Source: Bacteroidota bacterium
GTDB taxonomy: Bacteria; Bacteroidota; Bacteroidia; Sphingobacteriales; Sphingobacteriaceae
Direction: 5' to 3'
Assembly: GCA_023450085.1 (NCBI GenBank)
Contig: JAEXHI010000024.1
Span: 186,001-250,000, forward strand
Length of the DNA stretch: 64,000 nt
The notes under the pieces were generated by a model, which made no database searches, was not told the origin of the DNA, and saw only the letters and a list, made by a program, of their open reading frames with translations. Made by a program: the position numbers and the translations under genes. Shown here one piece after another: positions 54,338-62,900 of the stretch (its first letter is position 1; each line of letters starts with the position of its first letter).

Positions 54338-55300
54338 ATGGGTTTATTCGATTTTTTCAAAAAGAAAGAAACCGCACCTGAAGCTCAGGAAGCGCTAGAT
54401 AAAGGACTTGAAAAAACCAAGGAAGGTTTTTTCAGTAAGCTTACCAAAGCCGTTGCCGGAAAATCTACCGTTGACGATGATGTACTAGATAATCTTGAGG
54501 AAGTTCTGGTAACTTCTGATGTTGGTGTTAGCACTACGTTAAAAATCATCGACAGAATTCAGGCTCGTGTTGCTAAAGATAAGTACCTGTCTACGGCCGA
54601 ACTTAATGGCTTATTAAGAGACGAAATTCAGTTATTACTTGCCGAAAACAATAGCAACGACTTTAGGAACTTTGAATATGGCGACCACAAACCTTATGTA
54701 ATTATGGTGGTTGGTGTAAATGGCGTAGGCAAAACTACTACTATTGGTAAACTTGCCCATAAGCTGAAAAAAGAAAACCTAAATGTGGTATTGGGTGCTG
54801 CCGATACTTTCCGTGCTGCCGCAGTTGATCAAATCAAACTTTGGGGTGAGCGTGTAGGTGTACGTGTAGTAGCACAAGCAATGGGATCTGACCCCGCTTC
54901 TGTAGCTTTCGACACTTTACAATCAGCTGTTGCCAATAAAGAAGATGTGGTTATTATTGATACCGCAGGTCGTTTACATAACAAAGTGGGTTTGATGAAC
55001 GAATTAGGTAAAATCAAAAATGTAATGCAAAAGGTTATTCCAAATGCACCTCACGAGATTTTATTAGTATTAGACGGATCAACTGGACAAAATGCTTTTG
55101 AGCAATGCAAACAATTTACTGAAGCTACCGATGTAAATGCTTTGGCTATTACTAAACTAGATGGAACAGCCAAAGGCGGCGTGGTGATTGGCATTTCAGA
55201 TCAATTTAAAATTCCAGTAAAATACATTGGCGTAGGAGAAAAAATGGACGATTTACAACTGTTCGATAAGAAAGAGTTCGTGAATAGTTTATTTAAATAA
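54338..55300 (+). CDS. ftsY: Signal recognition particle receptor FtsY
   Basis: A 320-aa SRP GTPase: N domain to residue ~110, then G1 GVNGVGKTTTIGKLA, LGAADTFRAAAVDQ (closing loop), DTAGRLHNK (G3), TKLDGTAKGG (G4/G5). The acidic N-terminal A domain is very short, as in many Bacteroidota. It docks ribosome-SRP complexes at the membrane translocon. Confidence 0.97.
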   Translation: MGLFDFFKKKETAPEAQEALDKGLEKTKEGFFSKLTKAVAGKSTVDDDVLDNLEEVLVTSDVGVSTTLKIIDRIQARVAKDKYLSTAELNGLLRDEIQLLLAENNSNDFRNFEYGDHKPYVIMVVGVNGVGKTTTIGKLAHKLKKENLNVVLGAADTFRAAAVDQIKLWGERVGVRVVAQAMGSDPASVAFDTLQSAVANKEDVVIIDTAGRLHNKVGLMNELGKIKNVMQKVIPNAPHEILLVLDGSTGQNAFEQCKQFTEATDVNALAITKLDGTAKGGVVIGISDQFKIPVKYIGVGEKMDDLQLFDKKEFVNSLFK

Positions 55301-55359
55301 TTGCAAAGGTGCACAAGAGTGGTTGATTACACAGATTTTAGGATTACAAAGATGTAATA

Positions 55360-55743
55360 ATGGAAACTGAAGATTTAACAACTTATGACGAGCTTACTCG
55401 AAAAATAATAGGTTGTTGTTTTGAAGTTCATAATACACTTGGCCCTGAATTTCTTGAAAAAATCTACGTTAATGCACTAAAAATAAAACTACAACAAAAA
55501 GGAATATTTTTTGAGACGGAGAAAGAGTTTGTCGTCAAATTTGAAAACATCATTATTGGCAAATTCAGATGCGATATATTAGTAGAAAACAAAGTAATTG
55601 TCGAACTAAAATCTGTAACAGGCTACCAACCCAAGCTATTTCAAAACCAACTCATCTCCTACCTAAGGGCAAGTAAAATTAAAACTGGATTATTGATTAA
55701 CTTTGGAAATACCAGCTGTGAAATCAAACGTCTATCAGTATAA
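55360..55743 (+). CDS. GxxExxY protein
   Basis: A 127-aa protein with GPEFLEKIY (the GxxExxY signature) and CDILVENKVIVELKS, a PD-(D/E)xK-like site of a nuclease fold, and NFGNTSCEIKR at the end. It is widespread in Bacteroidota and its function is not known. It is bracketed by repeat-like sequence, and TAAAATCGGTG occurs twice (55752 and 55797) just after it. The cassette separates ftsY from rimO. Confidence 0.9.
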   Translation: METEDLTTYDELTRKIIGCCFEVHNTLGPEFLEKIYVNALKIKLQQKGIFFETEKEFVVKFENIIIGKFRCDILVENKVIVELKSVTGYQPKLFQNQLISYLRASKIKTGLLINFGNTSCEIKRLSV

Positions 55744-55827
55744 TCAAAAAGTAAAATCGGTGTAATCTCACAATCTGTGTCATCATACCGAAGGAATAAA
55801 ATCGGTGAAATCACTCCAATAAAAAAA

Positions 55828-57159
55828 ATGATTACAAAAAACAAAACAACTACAAAAACGGCTCAACCAAAAATCAATGTGATTACTTTGGGTTGCTCTA
55901 AAAATACTTACGATAGTGAAGTACTAATGGGACAACTAAAAGGTAACAATTTGAATGTTGAGCACGAAGCGAGCAAATTAGGGAAAGATGATATTGTAGT
56001 TATTAATACCTGCGGTTTCATTGATAATGCAAAGCAAGAATCTATCGATACCATTTTACAGTACAGCCAGCTTAAAGACGAAGGCAAAGTAGGAAAGGTA
56101 ATTGTTACAGGCTGTCTTTCTGAACGCTACAAACCAGATTTAGAAGCAGAAATCACCAACGTTGATGCCTATTTTGGCACTAACGATCTTCAAAATATAT
56201 TACACACTTTAGGCGCCAACTACAAACATGAATTGATTGGCGAACGTTTGCTAACCACTCCGTCACATTTTGCTTATTTCAAAATTGCGGAAGGTTGTAA
56301 CCGCCCGTGTTCTTTTTGTGCTATTCCTTTAATGCGTGGCAAACACGTTTCTAGGGACATGAGTGAGCTGGTAAATGAAGCAAAAATACTTGCAGCAAAC
56401 GGCACCAAAGAATTGATCCTTATTGCACAAGATCTTACCTATTATGGTTTAGATTTATACGGTAAAAGAAACTTAGATGAACTTTTGCGTCGCTTATCAG
56501 ATGTAAATGGCATTGAGTGGATCCGATTGCAATACGCCTACCCTTCTGGTTTCCCAATGGAAATTTTGGATGCTATGAACGAGCGTGAAAATATCTGTAA
56601 GTATTTAGATATGCCTTTACAGCATATTACCGATAATATGTTGAAATCAATGCGTCGTGGAATCACTAAGCAAAAAACCATTGATATTGTTAACGAGATC
56701 AGGGCTAAGGTTCCAAACATTGCGATGCGTACGACCTTAATTTGTGGCTACCCAGGTGAAACTGAACGTGATTTCGAAGAAATGTACCAATGGGTTGAAC
56801 AAACTCGTTTTGATCGTTTGGGCTGTTTCACTTACTCTCATGAGGAAAAAACCCATGCTTACGACTTAGTAGATGATGTTCCTGAAGAAATCAAACAAGA
56901 GCGTGTAGATGCCATTATGGAATTGCAGCAAGGCATTTCTTTTGAGATTAACCAAGAAAAAGTAGGCAATACCTATAAAGTATTGGTAGATAGAAAAGAA
57001 GGTGATTTCTTTATTGGCCGTACTGAATTTGACTCTCCAGAAGTAGATAATGAAGTATTAATTGATGCCAATTCTGGATATGCTGCTATTGGAAGCTTTG
57101 TAAATGTAAAAGTTGACAGGGCTGAAGATTTCGACTTGTACGGACAGATCGTAAAATAG
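55828..57159 (+). CDS. rimO: Ribosomal protein S12 methylthiotransferase
   Basis: A 443-aa radical-SAM enzyme that adds a methylthio group to Asp of ribosomal protein S12. Motifs: VITLGCSKNTYDSEVLMGQL and CGFIDNAKQE (N-terminal iron-sulphur cluster), CNRPCSFCAIP (radical-SAM cluster), RTTLICGYPGETERDF, and a TRAM domain at the C-terminus. The chosen start is MITKNK; a longer frame would translate the repeat upstream. Confidence 0.97.
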   Translation: MITKNKTTTKTAQPKINVITLGCSKNTYDSEVLMGQLKGNNLNVEHEASKLGKDDIVVINTCGFIDNAKQESIDTILQYSQLKDEGKVGKVIVTGCLSERYKPDLEAEITNVDAYFGTNDLQNILHTLGANYKHELIGERLLTTPSHFAYFKIAEGCNRPCSFCAIPLMRGKHVSRDMSELVNEAKILAANGTKELILIAQDLTYYGLDLYGKRNLDELLRRLSDVNGIEWIRLQYAYPSGFPMEILDAMNERENICKYLDMPLQHITDNMLKSMRRGITKQKTIDIVNEIRAKVPNIAMRTTLICGYPGETERDFEEMYQWVEQTRFDRLGCFTYSHEEKTHAYDLVDDVPEEIKQERVDAIMELQQGISFEINQEKVGNTYKVLVDRKEGDFFIGRTEFDSPEVDNEVLIDANSGYAAIGSFVNVKVDRAEDFDLYGQIVK

Positions 57160-57174
57160 GTTATATTTGCCTAT

Positions 57175-57750
57175 ATGGCAGACAAAAATCTTTACATTAT
57201 TGCAGGTTGTAATGGCGCTGGTAAAACTACCGCCTCATTTACTATTCTACCTGAAATCATTTTGTGTAAAGAATTTGTAAATGCTGACGAGATAGCTAAA
57301 GGGCTCTCCCCTTTTCAACCAGAAAAAGTAGCCTTTGAAGCAGGTAGGATTATGCTAAACCGCATTAACGACCTATTAATAAACAATGAAAGCTTTGCTT
57401 TTGAAACTACATTGTCTACTAAGAGTTACAAAAACAAAGTATTGGAAGCCAAACAAAATGGTTATACCGTAACTCTGCTATTTTTTTGGTTGCAGAGTAT
57501 AGAACTCGCAAAAGAGAGAGTTAAAACTAGAGTGATGGAGGGTGGGCACAATATCCCTCCTGATGTAATTGAAAGAAGATATATAAAAGGCATCAAAAAT
57601 TTATTCGATATTTACTTGCCTATTGTTAACGGAGCCTTTATTTTTGACAATTCTAATGGTAAGCATGAACTTTTAGCTCAAAAAACTGTTGATGAAAAGC
57701 TTACGATTATAAATAATATAAAATTTAACCAACTAAAAGAATTACTATGA
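57175..57750 (+). CDS. Zeta-toxin-like P-loop kinase
   Basis: A 191-aa kinase-like protein: Walker A GCNGAGKTTAS, VNADEIAKGLSP (zeta-type substrate loop), SFAFETTLSTKSY (the E in FETTLS), and late ERRYIKGIKNLFDIY (Arg). It resembles zeta toxins, which phosphorylate UDP-sugar precursors, but may be a housekeeping kinase. It overlaps the next gene as ATGA, as coupled toxin-antitoxin pairs do. Confidence 0.85.
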   Translation: MADKNLYIIAGCNGAGKTTASFTILPEIILCKEFVNADEIAKGLSPFQPEKVAFEAGRIMLNRINDLLINNESFAFETTLSTKSYKNKVLEAKQNGYTVTLLFFWLQSIELAKERVKTRVMEGGHNIPPDVIERRYIKGIKNLFDIYLPIVNGAFIFDNSNGKHELLAQKTVDEKLTIINNIKFNQLKELL

Positions 57751-57896
57751 CAACAGTAGAAAAACAAATAGAACTACGAGATAAACTTGTCTTAGGGCTT
57801 GAAAAGGTTTATGAAAAACTGATTGAATTTAAAAAACAAAAAAAATCAGAGTTAGTGATAATAAAGGATGGCAAAATTGTAAAAATTAAGCCCTAG
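57747..57896 (+). CDS. Small helical partner of the zeta-like kinase, 49 aa
   Basis: ATG overlaps the kinase stop (ATGA). 49 residues: TVEKQIELRDKLVLGLEKVY, KLIEFKKQKKSELVIIKDGK and a basic IVKIKP tail. It is helical and charged, as antitoxin subunits are, but its order (kinase first) is reversed from classic epsilon-zeta. This small gene is often found next to this kinase in Bacteroidota, from memory. Confidence 0.75.
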   Translation: MTTVEKQIELRDKLVLGLEKVYEKLIEFKKQKKSELVIIKDGKIVKIKP

Positions 57897-57917
57897 TAAA
57901 TCCAAAACATATTATAG

Positions 57918-57948
57918 AAAAGTCGAGATACTATATCTCGACTTTTTC
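57918..57948 (+). terminator. Terminator after the kinase pair
   Basis: A perfect 13-bp stem, AAAAGTCGAGATA/TATCTCGACTTTT, with a 3-nt loop and T run, 22 bp after the small gene. Confidence 0.88.
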
Positions 57949-57990
57949 ATTTAAGGCCATTTTTGACGCAAGTGTATAAAACTCGTTCTT

Positions 57991-58017
57991 AGACCCCGTA
58001 CCTACGGGGTCTTTTTA
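57991..58017 (+). terminator. Second terminator before bshC
   Basis: A perfect 10-bp stem, AGACCCCGTA/TACGGGGTCT, with a 2-nt loop and T run, 45 bp after the first. With it, it isolates bshC from the kinase unit. Confidence 0.8.
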
Positions 58018-58086
58018 TTTATTAATCTCCATGTAAAATAATTCCATCAGCTACACTTGTTTCAAAATTTAATTTAATTTCGAAAT

Positions 58087-59673
58087 GTGAAGGCTAAATA
58101 CATTTCTTATCAGGATACCCGCTCCTTTTCGAACTTAGTTTTAGACTATGTAAATGATGCGGAATTCCTAAAATCTTTCTACAGTTACAGACCAGATATG
58201 GATGGACTGAAAAAAGCAGTAGACAATCACCAATTCATTGGAGATAGAAAGATTTTAGTTCAAGTACTGCAACAACAGTATCAGCAAATTAAGGTCAACA
58301 AAGCAGTTAGCCATAATATCGAGTTATTACTCAACCAAAATACTTACACGGTTACCACTGGTCACCAGCTGAACTTATTTACAGGACCACTTTACTTCAT
58401 CTACAAAATTGTAACCACCATTAATCTGGCTTTAGAACTTAAGATTGCTTATCCAGAGAAAAACTTTGTTCCTGTTTATTGGATGGCTACAGAAGATCAT
58501 GATTTTGAAGAAATCAACCATGTAAATGTAGACGAAAAAAACATCAGCTGGATACAACAAACCAATGGCGCTACCGGCCGACTGAATACCAAAACCGTAG
58601 CTGCTGCAGTGCAAGCTTACAAAGGCTATTTGGGAATCAGTAAAAACGGGAAGAAACTAGCTAAACTGGTAGAGCAAGCCTATCTAGAAAATGATAACTT
58701 GGCAGATGCGACTAGAGTATTGGTGAACAGCCTGTTTGAACAATATGGCTTGGTGATCATGAATGCAGACGATGCGCAATTGAAAGCAGAATTTGCGACC
58801 ATTATTCAGCAAGACATTACCCAGCAAAACAGTGCAAAGCTCACGGAAGAAACAAGTCAAGCATTAGAAAAACAAGGTTACAAAACCCAAGTTAACGGTA
58901 GAGATATTAACTTCTTTTACCTAAAAGATGATTTAAGAGAACGTATCATCAAAGAAGGTGAGACCTATGTGGTAAACCATACAGAGATTAAATTTAGCGA
59001 AGCTGAGATCATTGCTGAGATTAAGCAGCATCCGGAAAGGTTTAGCCCCAATGTAATCATGAGGCCACTTTATCAAGAAGTGATTTTGCCTAACATTGCG
59101 TATATCGGGGGTGGTGCAGAAGTTTCCTATTGGATGCAATTAAAAGCCAATTTCGATTTTTACAAAGTTGATTTTCCTGTGCTTTTATTGAGGAACTCGG
59201 CTTTGGTAGTAGATCAAAGAAGTTTCGATAACCTCAACAAACTCGGCTTTAATTTCGAAGATCTTTTCCTATCTACACAAGCCCTACAAGAAAAATGGAT
59301 CAAGGTCAACAGCAATGCCAATATGAGCTTAAGCGATGAAAAGGCGAATATCATTGCGGTATACGATAAAATTAAGCTAAACGCTTTCAAAATAGATAAA
59401 ACCTTGGAAGTATCTGCAGATGCAGTACTTGCCAAAACAGAAAAGTTGTTGGACAAGTTAGAAAAGAAATTTTTCAAGGCCGAAAAAAGAAATCACGAAG
59501 TATCCATTACGCAGATAGACAACCTTAAAAAACGACTGTTCCCTAATGGCACTTTACAAGAAAGAGTACTTAACCTTGCTCCCATGTATGTGAACTACGG
59601 AGATGATTTTATTGCTACCTTAATTGAAAACTTTGAGCCTTTAGGTGGAGATTTCACGTTGATTCTTCCGTAG
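58087..59673 (+). CDS. bshC: Bacillithiol biosynthesis cysteine-adding enzyme BshC
   Basis: A 528-aa enzyme that joins cysteine to glucosaminyl-malate in the last step of bacillithiol synthesis. Motifs: TVTTGHQLNLFTGPLYFIYK, VYWMATEDHDFEEINH, RPLYQEVILPNIAYIGGGAE and NFEPLGGDFTLILP. It starts with GTG; an ATG one base upstream is out of frame and ends at once. Length is normal. Confidence 0.95.
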   Translation: MKAKYISYQDTRSFSNLVLDYVNDAEFLKSFYSYRPDMDGLKKAVDNHQFIGDRKILVQVLQQQYQQIKVNKAVSHNIELLLNQNTYTVTTGHQLNLFTGPLYFIYKIVTTINLALELKIAYPEKNFVPVYWMATEDHDFEEINHVNVDEKNISWIQQTNGATGRLNTKTVAAAVQAYKGYLGISKNGKKLAKLVEQAYLENDNLADATRVLVNSLFEQYGLVIMNADDAQLKAEFATIIQQDITQQNSAKLTEETSQALEKQGYKTQVNGRDINFFYLKDDLRERIIKEGETYVVNHTEIKFSEAEIIAEIKQHPERFSPNVIMRPLYQEVILPNIAYIGGGAEVSYWMQLKANFDFYKVDFPVLLLRNSALVVDQRSFDNLNKLGFNFEDLFLSTQALQEKWIKVNSNANMSLSDEKANIIAVYDKIKLNAFKIDKTLEVSADAVLAKTEKLLDKLEKKFFKAEKRNHEVSITQIDNLKKRLFPNGTLQERVLNLAPMYVNYGDDFIATLIENFEPLGGDFTLILP

Positions 59674-59756
59674 AAATGATTGAATTTTGAATGACTGAAT
59701 GAGTCAATTTATCACGATAACTAATTCCTAACTCCTAATACCTGTTCACTACAAAT

Positions 59757-60839
59757 ATGAATTTCCTTACTTTCACCGAAGAAAAATTACGAACCTTCAC
59801 CTTTGCAGTTTTTAAAAAAATGGGCTGTTCTGATGAGCACGCCAATCTAGCAACCGATGTTTTGGCTCGTTCGGATTTAAGGGGAATAGATTCGCATGGT
59901 GTAGCTCGTTTAAGTGGTTATTATCGCCTTTGGGAGAAGAACAGGATTAACGCTACCCCAAACATCAAGATTGTACACGAAACACCAACCACTGCCACCG
60001 TAGATGGCGATGCAGGCTTAGGCTTGGTGGTTGCACCTTTCGCCATGAAAGTAGCGATAGAGAAAGCCGAGAAATATGGTAGTGGATGGGTTTCCGTAAA
60101 AAACTCTAATCATTTCGGCATTGCTGGCTATCATGCATTAATGGCGGTAGAAAAAGATATGATTGGTATTAGCATGACCAATGCTAGCCCTTTGGTAGCC
60201 CCTACTTATGCTAACGAACGTTTGCTAGGTACCAACCCAATGTGCTATGCTTTTCCAGCAGGTAAATATCCAGCAGTAGTAGTAGATATGGCAACTGCTG
60301 CCGCCGCCAACGGAAAACTGGAAATTGCCCAACGTGCCAACACCCATATTCCCGACGGCTGGGTACAGGATAAAGATGGACAACAATCTATCAATCCTAA
60401 TGAGTTAAAGGCAGGTGGTTCTTTGCTTCCACTAGGTAGTGATAAAGATCACGGCAGTCATAAAGGTTATGGTTTGGGCGCTACTGTGGATATTCTTTCG
60501 GCAGTATTATCAGGAGCTAATTACGGTCCTTGGGTCCCTCCATTCGTGGCTTTCTTAGAGCCCGATCCAAATCCAGTTGGCGAAGGAATTGGCCATTTCT
60601 TAGGCGCTATGCGTGTAGATGGCTTCCGTCCGGCACAAGACTTTAAAGATCATTTAGACAATTGGATTGAGCGATTTAAAAGCGCTAAAACCGTTGATGA
60701 GAACAAAAAGGTCATCATACCAGGCGAACCAGAATATCAGTTCGAGAACGAACGTAAAAACGCTGGTATCCCTCTAATTGATGTAGTAGTGAATGACCTG
60801 AATAGTTTAGCAGAAAAAATTGGCGTAGAAAAGCTTTAA
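59757..60839 (+). CDS. Malate/L-lactate dehydrogenase family oxidoreductase (Ldh2)
   Basis: A 360-aa NAD(P)-dependent dehydrogenase. Motifs: LARSDLRGIDSHGVARLSGY, VKNSNHFGIAGYHALM, GISMTNASPLVAPTYA and LLPLGSDKDHGSHKGYGLG. It probably reduces 2-oxoacids. The specific substrate cannot be told from the sequence. Confidence 0.93.
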   Translation: MNFLTFTEEKLRTFTFAVFKKMGCSDEHANLATDVLARSDLRGIDSHGVARLSGYYRLWEKNRINATPNIKIVHETPTTATVDGDAGLGLVVAPFAMKVAIEKAEKYGSGWVSVKNSNHFGIAGYHALMAVEKDMIGISMTNASPLVAPTYANERLLGTNPMCYAFPAGKYPAVVVDMATAAAANGKLEIAQRANTHIPDGWVQDKDGQQSINPNELKAGGSLLPLGSDKDHGSHKGYGLGATVDILSAVLSGANYGPWVPPFVAFLEPDPNPVGEGIGHFLGAMRVDGFRPAQDFKDHLDNWIERFKSAKTVDENKKVIIPGEPEYQFENERKNAGIPLIDVVVNDLNSLAEKIGVEKL

Positions 60840-60914
60840 ACCTGAGTTAGGTTATAGTTTTTTTTGCACTGACTTTGTTCATTAAACCTGATGGTAGCGG
60901 ATATCCTTTTTGTT

Positions 60915-60977
60915 TGTCACGCTGAGCCTGTCGAAGCGTTTTTGCCAACATGATCCTTCGACAAGCTCAGGATGACA
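60915..60977. repeat. Dispersed palindromic repeat (REP-like)
   Basis: TGTCACGCTGAGCCTGTCGAAG (60915-60936) and its near-perfect inverted copy CTTCGACAAGCTCAGGATGACA (60956-60977) face each other around a 19-bp loop. The CTGAGC-TTGTCGAAG unit is widespread in many genomes as a REP element. The rest of the 260-bp gap holds no gene. Confidence 0.85.
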
Positions 60978-61099
60978 ACTATGAATGGCAGCGACGACCA
61001 CAAAAAGATAACAGCGTACAGCAGGGCTATTGAAGCCTATGGAATGCAGACTTTGCTTTTCAAATTAATTTCACTCCAATAAGTAATTGTTTGGAAGCT

Positions 61100-62233
61100 C
61101 TATTTCTTCACTTTAAATAACTTAAAGCTCTCTTTATAAGTAAGGAAAAACGAATGGTTAAACTGCAACTGTTTTTCTGAGCGATCTAAGTCGAAATGTG
61201 GCTCAAAACGTACATCAAGATATAGGTTTGGCAACAACTCTTTTTGATAGATATACCTCAACATCAAAATATTTCGATGGTTTTGGGTATAACCTGCGTC
61301 ATTCATCGTTTCAGATATAGATTGGTACAAAGGCATACCTTTAATACTGATGAACTTATTTCCTTTCCAATAAGAAGCCACTAAATTACCCCAGCGTGTA
61401 TCAATCCCAGCATTTAACCAAAGGCCAAGCCCGCGTTGATAAGCCCTTACTTTGGTAGGCGAAAAATCTTTATAAGCCGCTACATAGTTTTGCGTATACA
61501 CTTGCTTTACATGGTAACCAATATTTTTACTCAATGTAAATCCAGTAGCACCATTAAATAAAGTAGTGATGGGAATTTCTTTCAACACGTCTATTTGTCC
61601 GCCAGCGTGGTAAAATAGCGATTGTGCAGGAATGGTCAGCTTCCAATCGTTATTTTTGATCAAGGCAATTTCGGTAGTAAAACCTCCAACAATCTGCTCT
61701 TTGGCAGCATCTCCCCTATAAATCATCTTCTGCCAAGCAATCCAAGCATCTAAGCTAAATTTTTCCTTGTCTATCAATAATTGCGTTCCGTACTCAACAG
61801 GGTTGGTAATTTTGCGCTCAAAGTTATACAATGGCTCAATGTAGTTATGTTGGATATTTCCTTCCAAACTACCAAAAACCAAGGTTAAATCCTTCTTACT
61901 ATACTTTACACTGAACAAAGGTTTTGCATCAACCAAGCCTCTTTCGTTTCCAAAATCTTTCCTTAAATAAGCTCCAGCGGTAATGGCTAAATTGGGATGT
62001 GCATAGTACACCAATTGTGGCTCTAGCTGCGTGCCGTAAAGCGTATAACCATCGTGGAATTTATTCGAATATTCGTAATTTCTAACGTAATTGAAGTTGT
62101 AGAAATTAAGGTGCAGCTCGTTAGTCAAGCTATCTGCAGGGCGAATACGGTTATAGAGATAGTTGTTGTTTAGTTGGGCATTAGCTGTAAGAGCAGCAAG
62201 GGAAATTAAAAAAGAAATTATATATTTTTTCAT
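61100..62233 (-). CDS. Outer-membrane beta-barrel-like protein, 377 aa
   Basis: Signal peptide KKYIISFLISLAALTANAQ, then repeated alternating strands with YNFNYVRNYEYSNKF, LTYKESFKLFKVKK at the end. It looks like a barrel in the outer membrane, of unknown function. Preceded (upstream) by a palindromic repeat. Confidence 0.7.
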   Translation of the reverse strand: MKKYIISFLISLAALTANAQLNNNYLYNRIRPADSLTNELHLNFYNFNYVRNYEYSNKFHDGYTLYGTQLEPQLVYYAHPNLAITAGAYLRKDFGNERGLVDAKPLFSVKYSKKDLTLVFGSLEGNIQHNYIEPLYNFERKITNPVEYGTQLLIDKEKFSLDAWIAWQKMIYRGDAAKEQIVGGFTTEIALIKNNDWKLTIPAQSLFYHAGGQIDVLKEIPITTLFNGATGFTLSKNIGYHVKQVYTQNYVAAYKDFSPTKVRAYQRGLGLWLNAGIDTRWGNLVASYWKGNKFISIKGMPLYQSISETMNDAGYTQNHRNILMLRYIYQKELLPNLYLDVRFEPHFDLDRSEKQLQFNHSFFLTYKESFKLFKVKK

Positions 62234-62238
62234 CTAAA

Positions 62239-62306
62239 AGATTGCTTCGTACCTCGCAATGACGTAACCATGATCGTCATTGCGAGGAGGAACGACGTGG
62301 CAATCT
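62239..62306. repeat. Dispersed palindromic repeat (second type)
   Basis: AGATTGCTTCGTACCTCGCAATGACG (62239-62264) and an inverted form CGTCATTGCGAGGAGG... through ...GCAATCT (62275-62306) face each other. The arms share GATTGC and CTCGCAATGACG, with an extra insertion in the right arm. This is another REP-like element common in Bacteroidota, with a sequence different from the one at 60.9 kb. Confidence 0.85.
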
Positions 62307-62322
62307 GCTTGTATTTTTACTC

Positions 62323-62871
62323 TTATTCTCCCTTTTTCTCTCGAGCTTTCTTGTACAGTTTCACAGCAATCATGATCAGTAGTGCCACTCCCATGATTCC
62401 GATTAAACCATAAACCCAATCTAATGCACTTTTAAGGATCACTACAAATACAATCGCAATCATAAAAATAGTAGCCAGCTCACGCCATAAACGCAATTGA
62501 AAACTACTCCAACGATAACGGTCATTTCTTAAACCAACGATGATCCTGCCACAAATAAAGTGGTAAATAAGCAAGCCTAGTACAAAGCCCAACTTCACCC
62601 ACATCCAGTCCATTTGCAATAAGCCACTGTTGATATGGAGCATACACAATCCAGCCACTAAAGAGATCAGCATTGCTGGTTGACAAATGATCTTCCAGAG
62701 CGTGGCCTCCATTTTGGTGAATTGTTTCTTCAACACACTTTTTTCAGGCTCATCTTTATCATTTGCCTCTGTATGATAAATAAACAAACTGAGTAGATAG
62801 AACAGCCCCGCCATCCAGCTAATTACGAATACGATGTGTACTGCCTTGAAATATTGATAATATTCTGCCAT
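62323..62871 (-). CDS. hemJ: Protoporphyrinogen oxidase HemJ (CopD-like)
   Basis: A 182-aa integral membrane protein: YYQYFKAVHIVFVISWMAGLFYL (conserved His, helix 1), then LWKIICQPAMLISLVAG, DWMWVKLGFVLGLLIYH and MRLWRELATIFMIAIVF-like RLWRELATIFMIAIVF. HemJ oxidises protoporphyrinogen IX to protoporphyrin IX. Coupled with hemE just upstream, which supports the role. Confidence 0.88.
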   Translation of the reverse strand: MAEYYQYFKAVHIVFVISWMAGLFYLLSLFIYHTEANDKDEPEKSVLKKQFTKMEATLWKIICQPAMLISLVAGLCMLHINSGLLQMDWMWVKLGFVLGLLIYHFICGRIIVGLRNDRYRWSSFQLRLWRELATIFMIAIVFVVILKSALDWVYGLIGIMGVALLIMIAVKLYKKAREKKGE

Positions 62872-62893
62872 AAAAAATCCCCATTCGGGGATT
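62872..62893 (-). terminator. Attenuator-like hairpin between hemE and hemJ
   Basis: On the minus strand, AATCCCC-GAAT-GGGGATT then T6 ends right at the hemJ start codon. It may limit readthrough into hemJ. Confidence 0.6.
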
Positions 62894-62900
62894 AAAGTTA

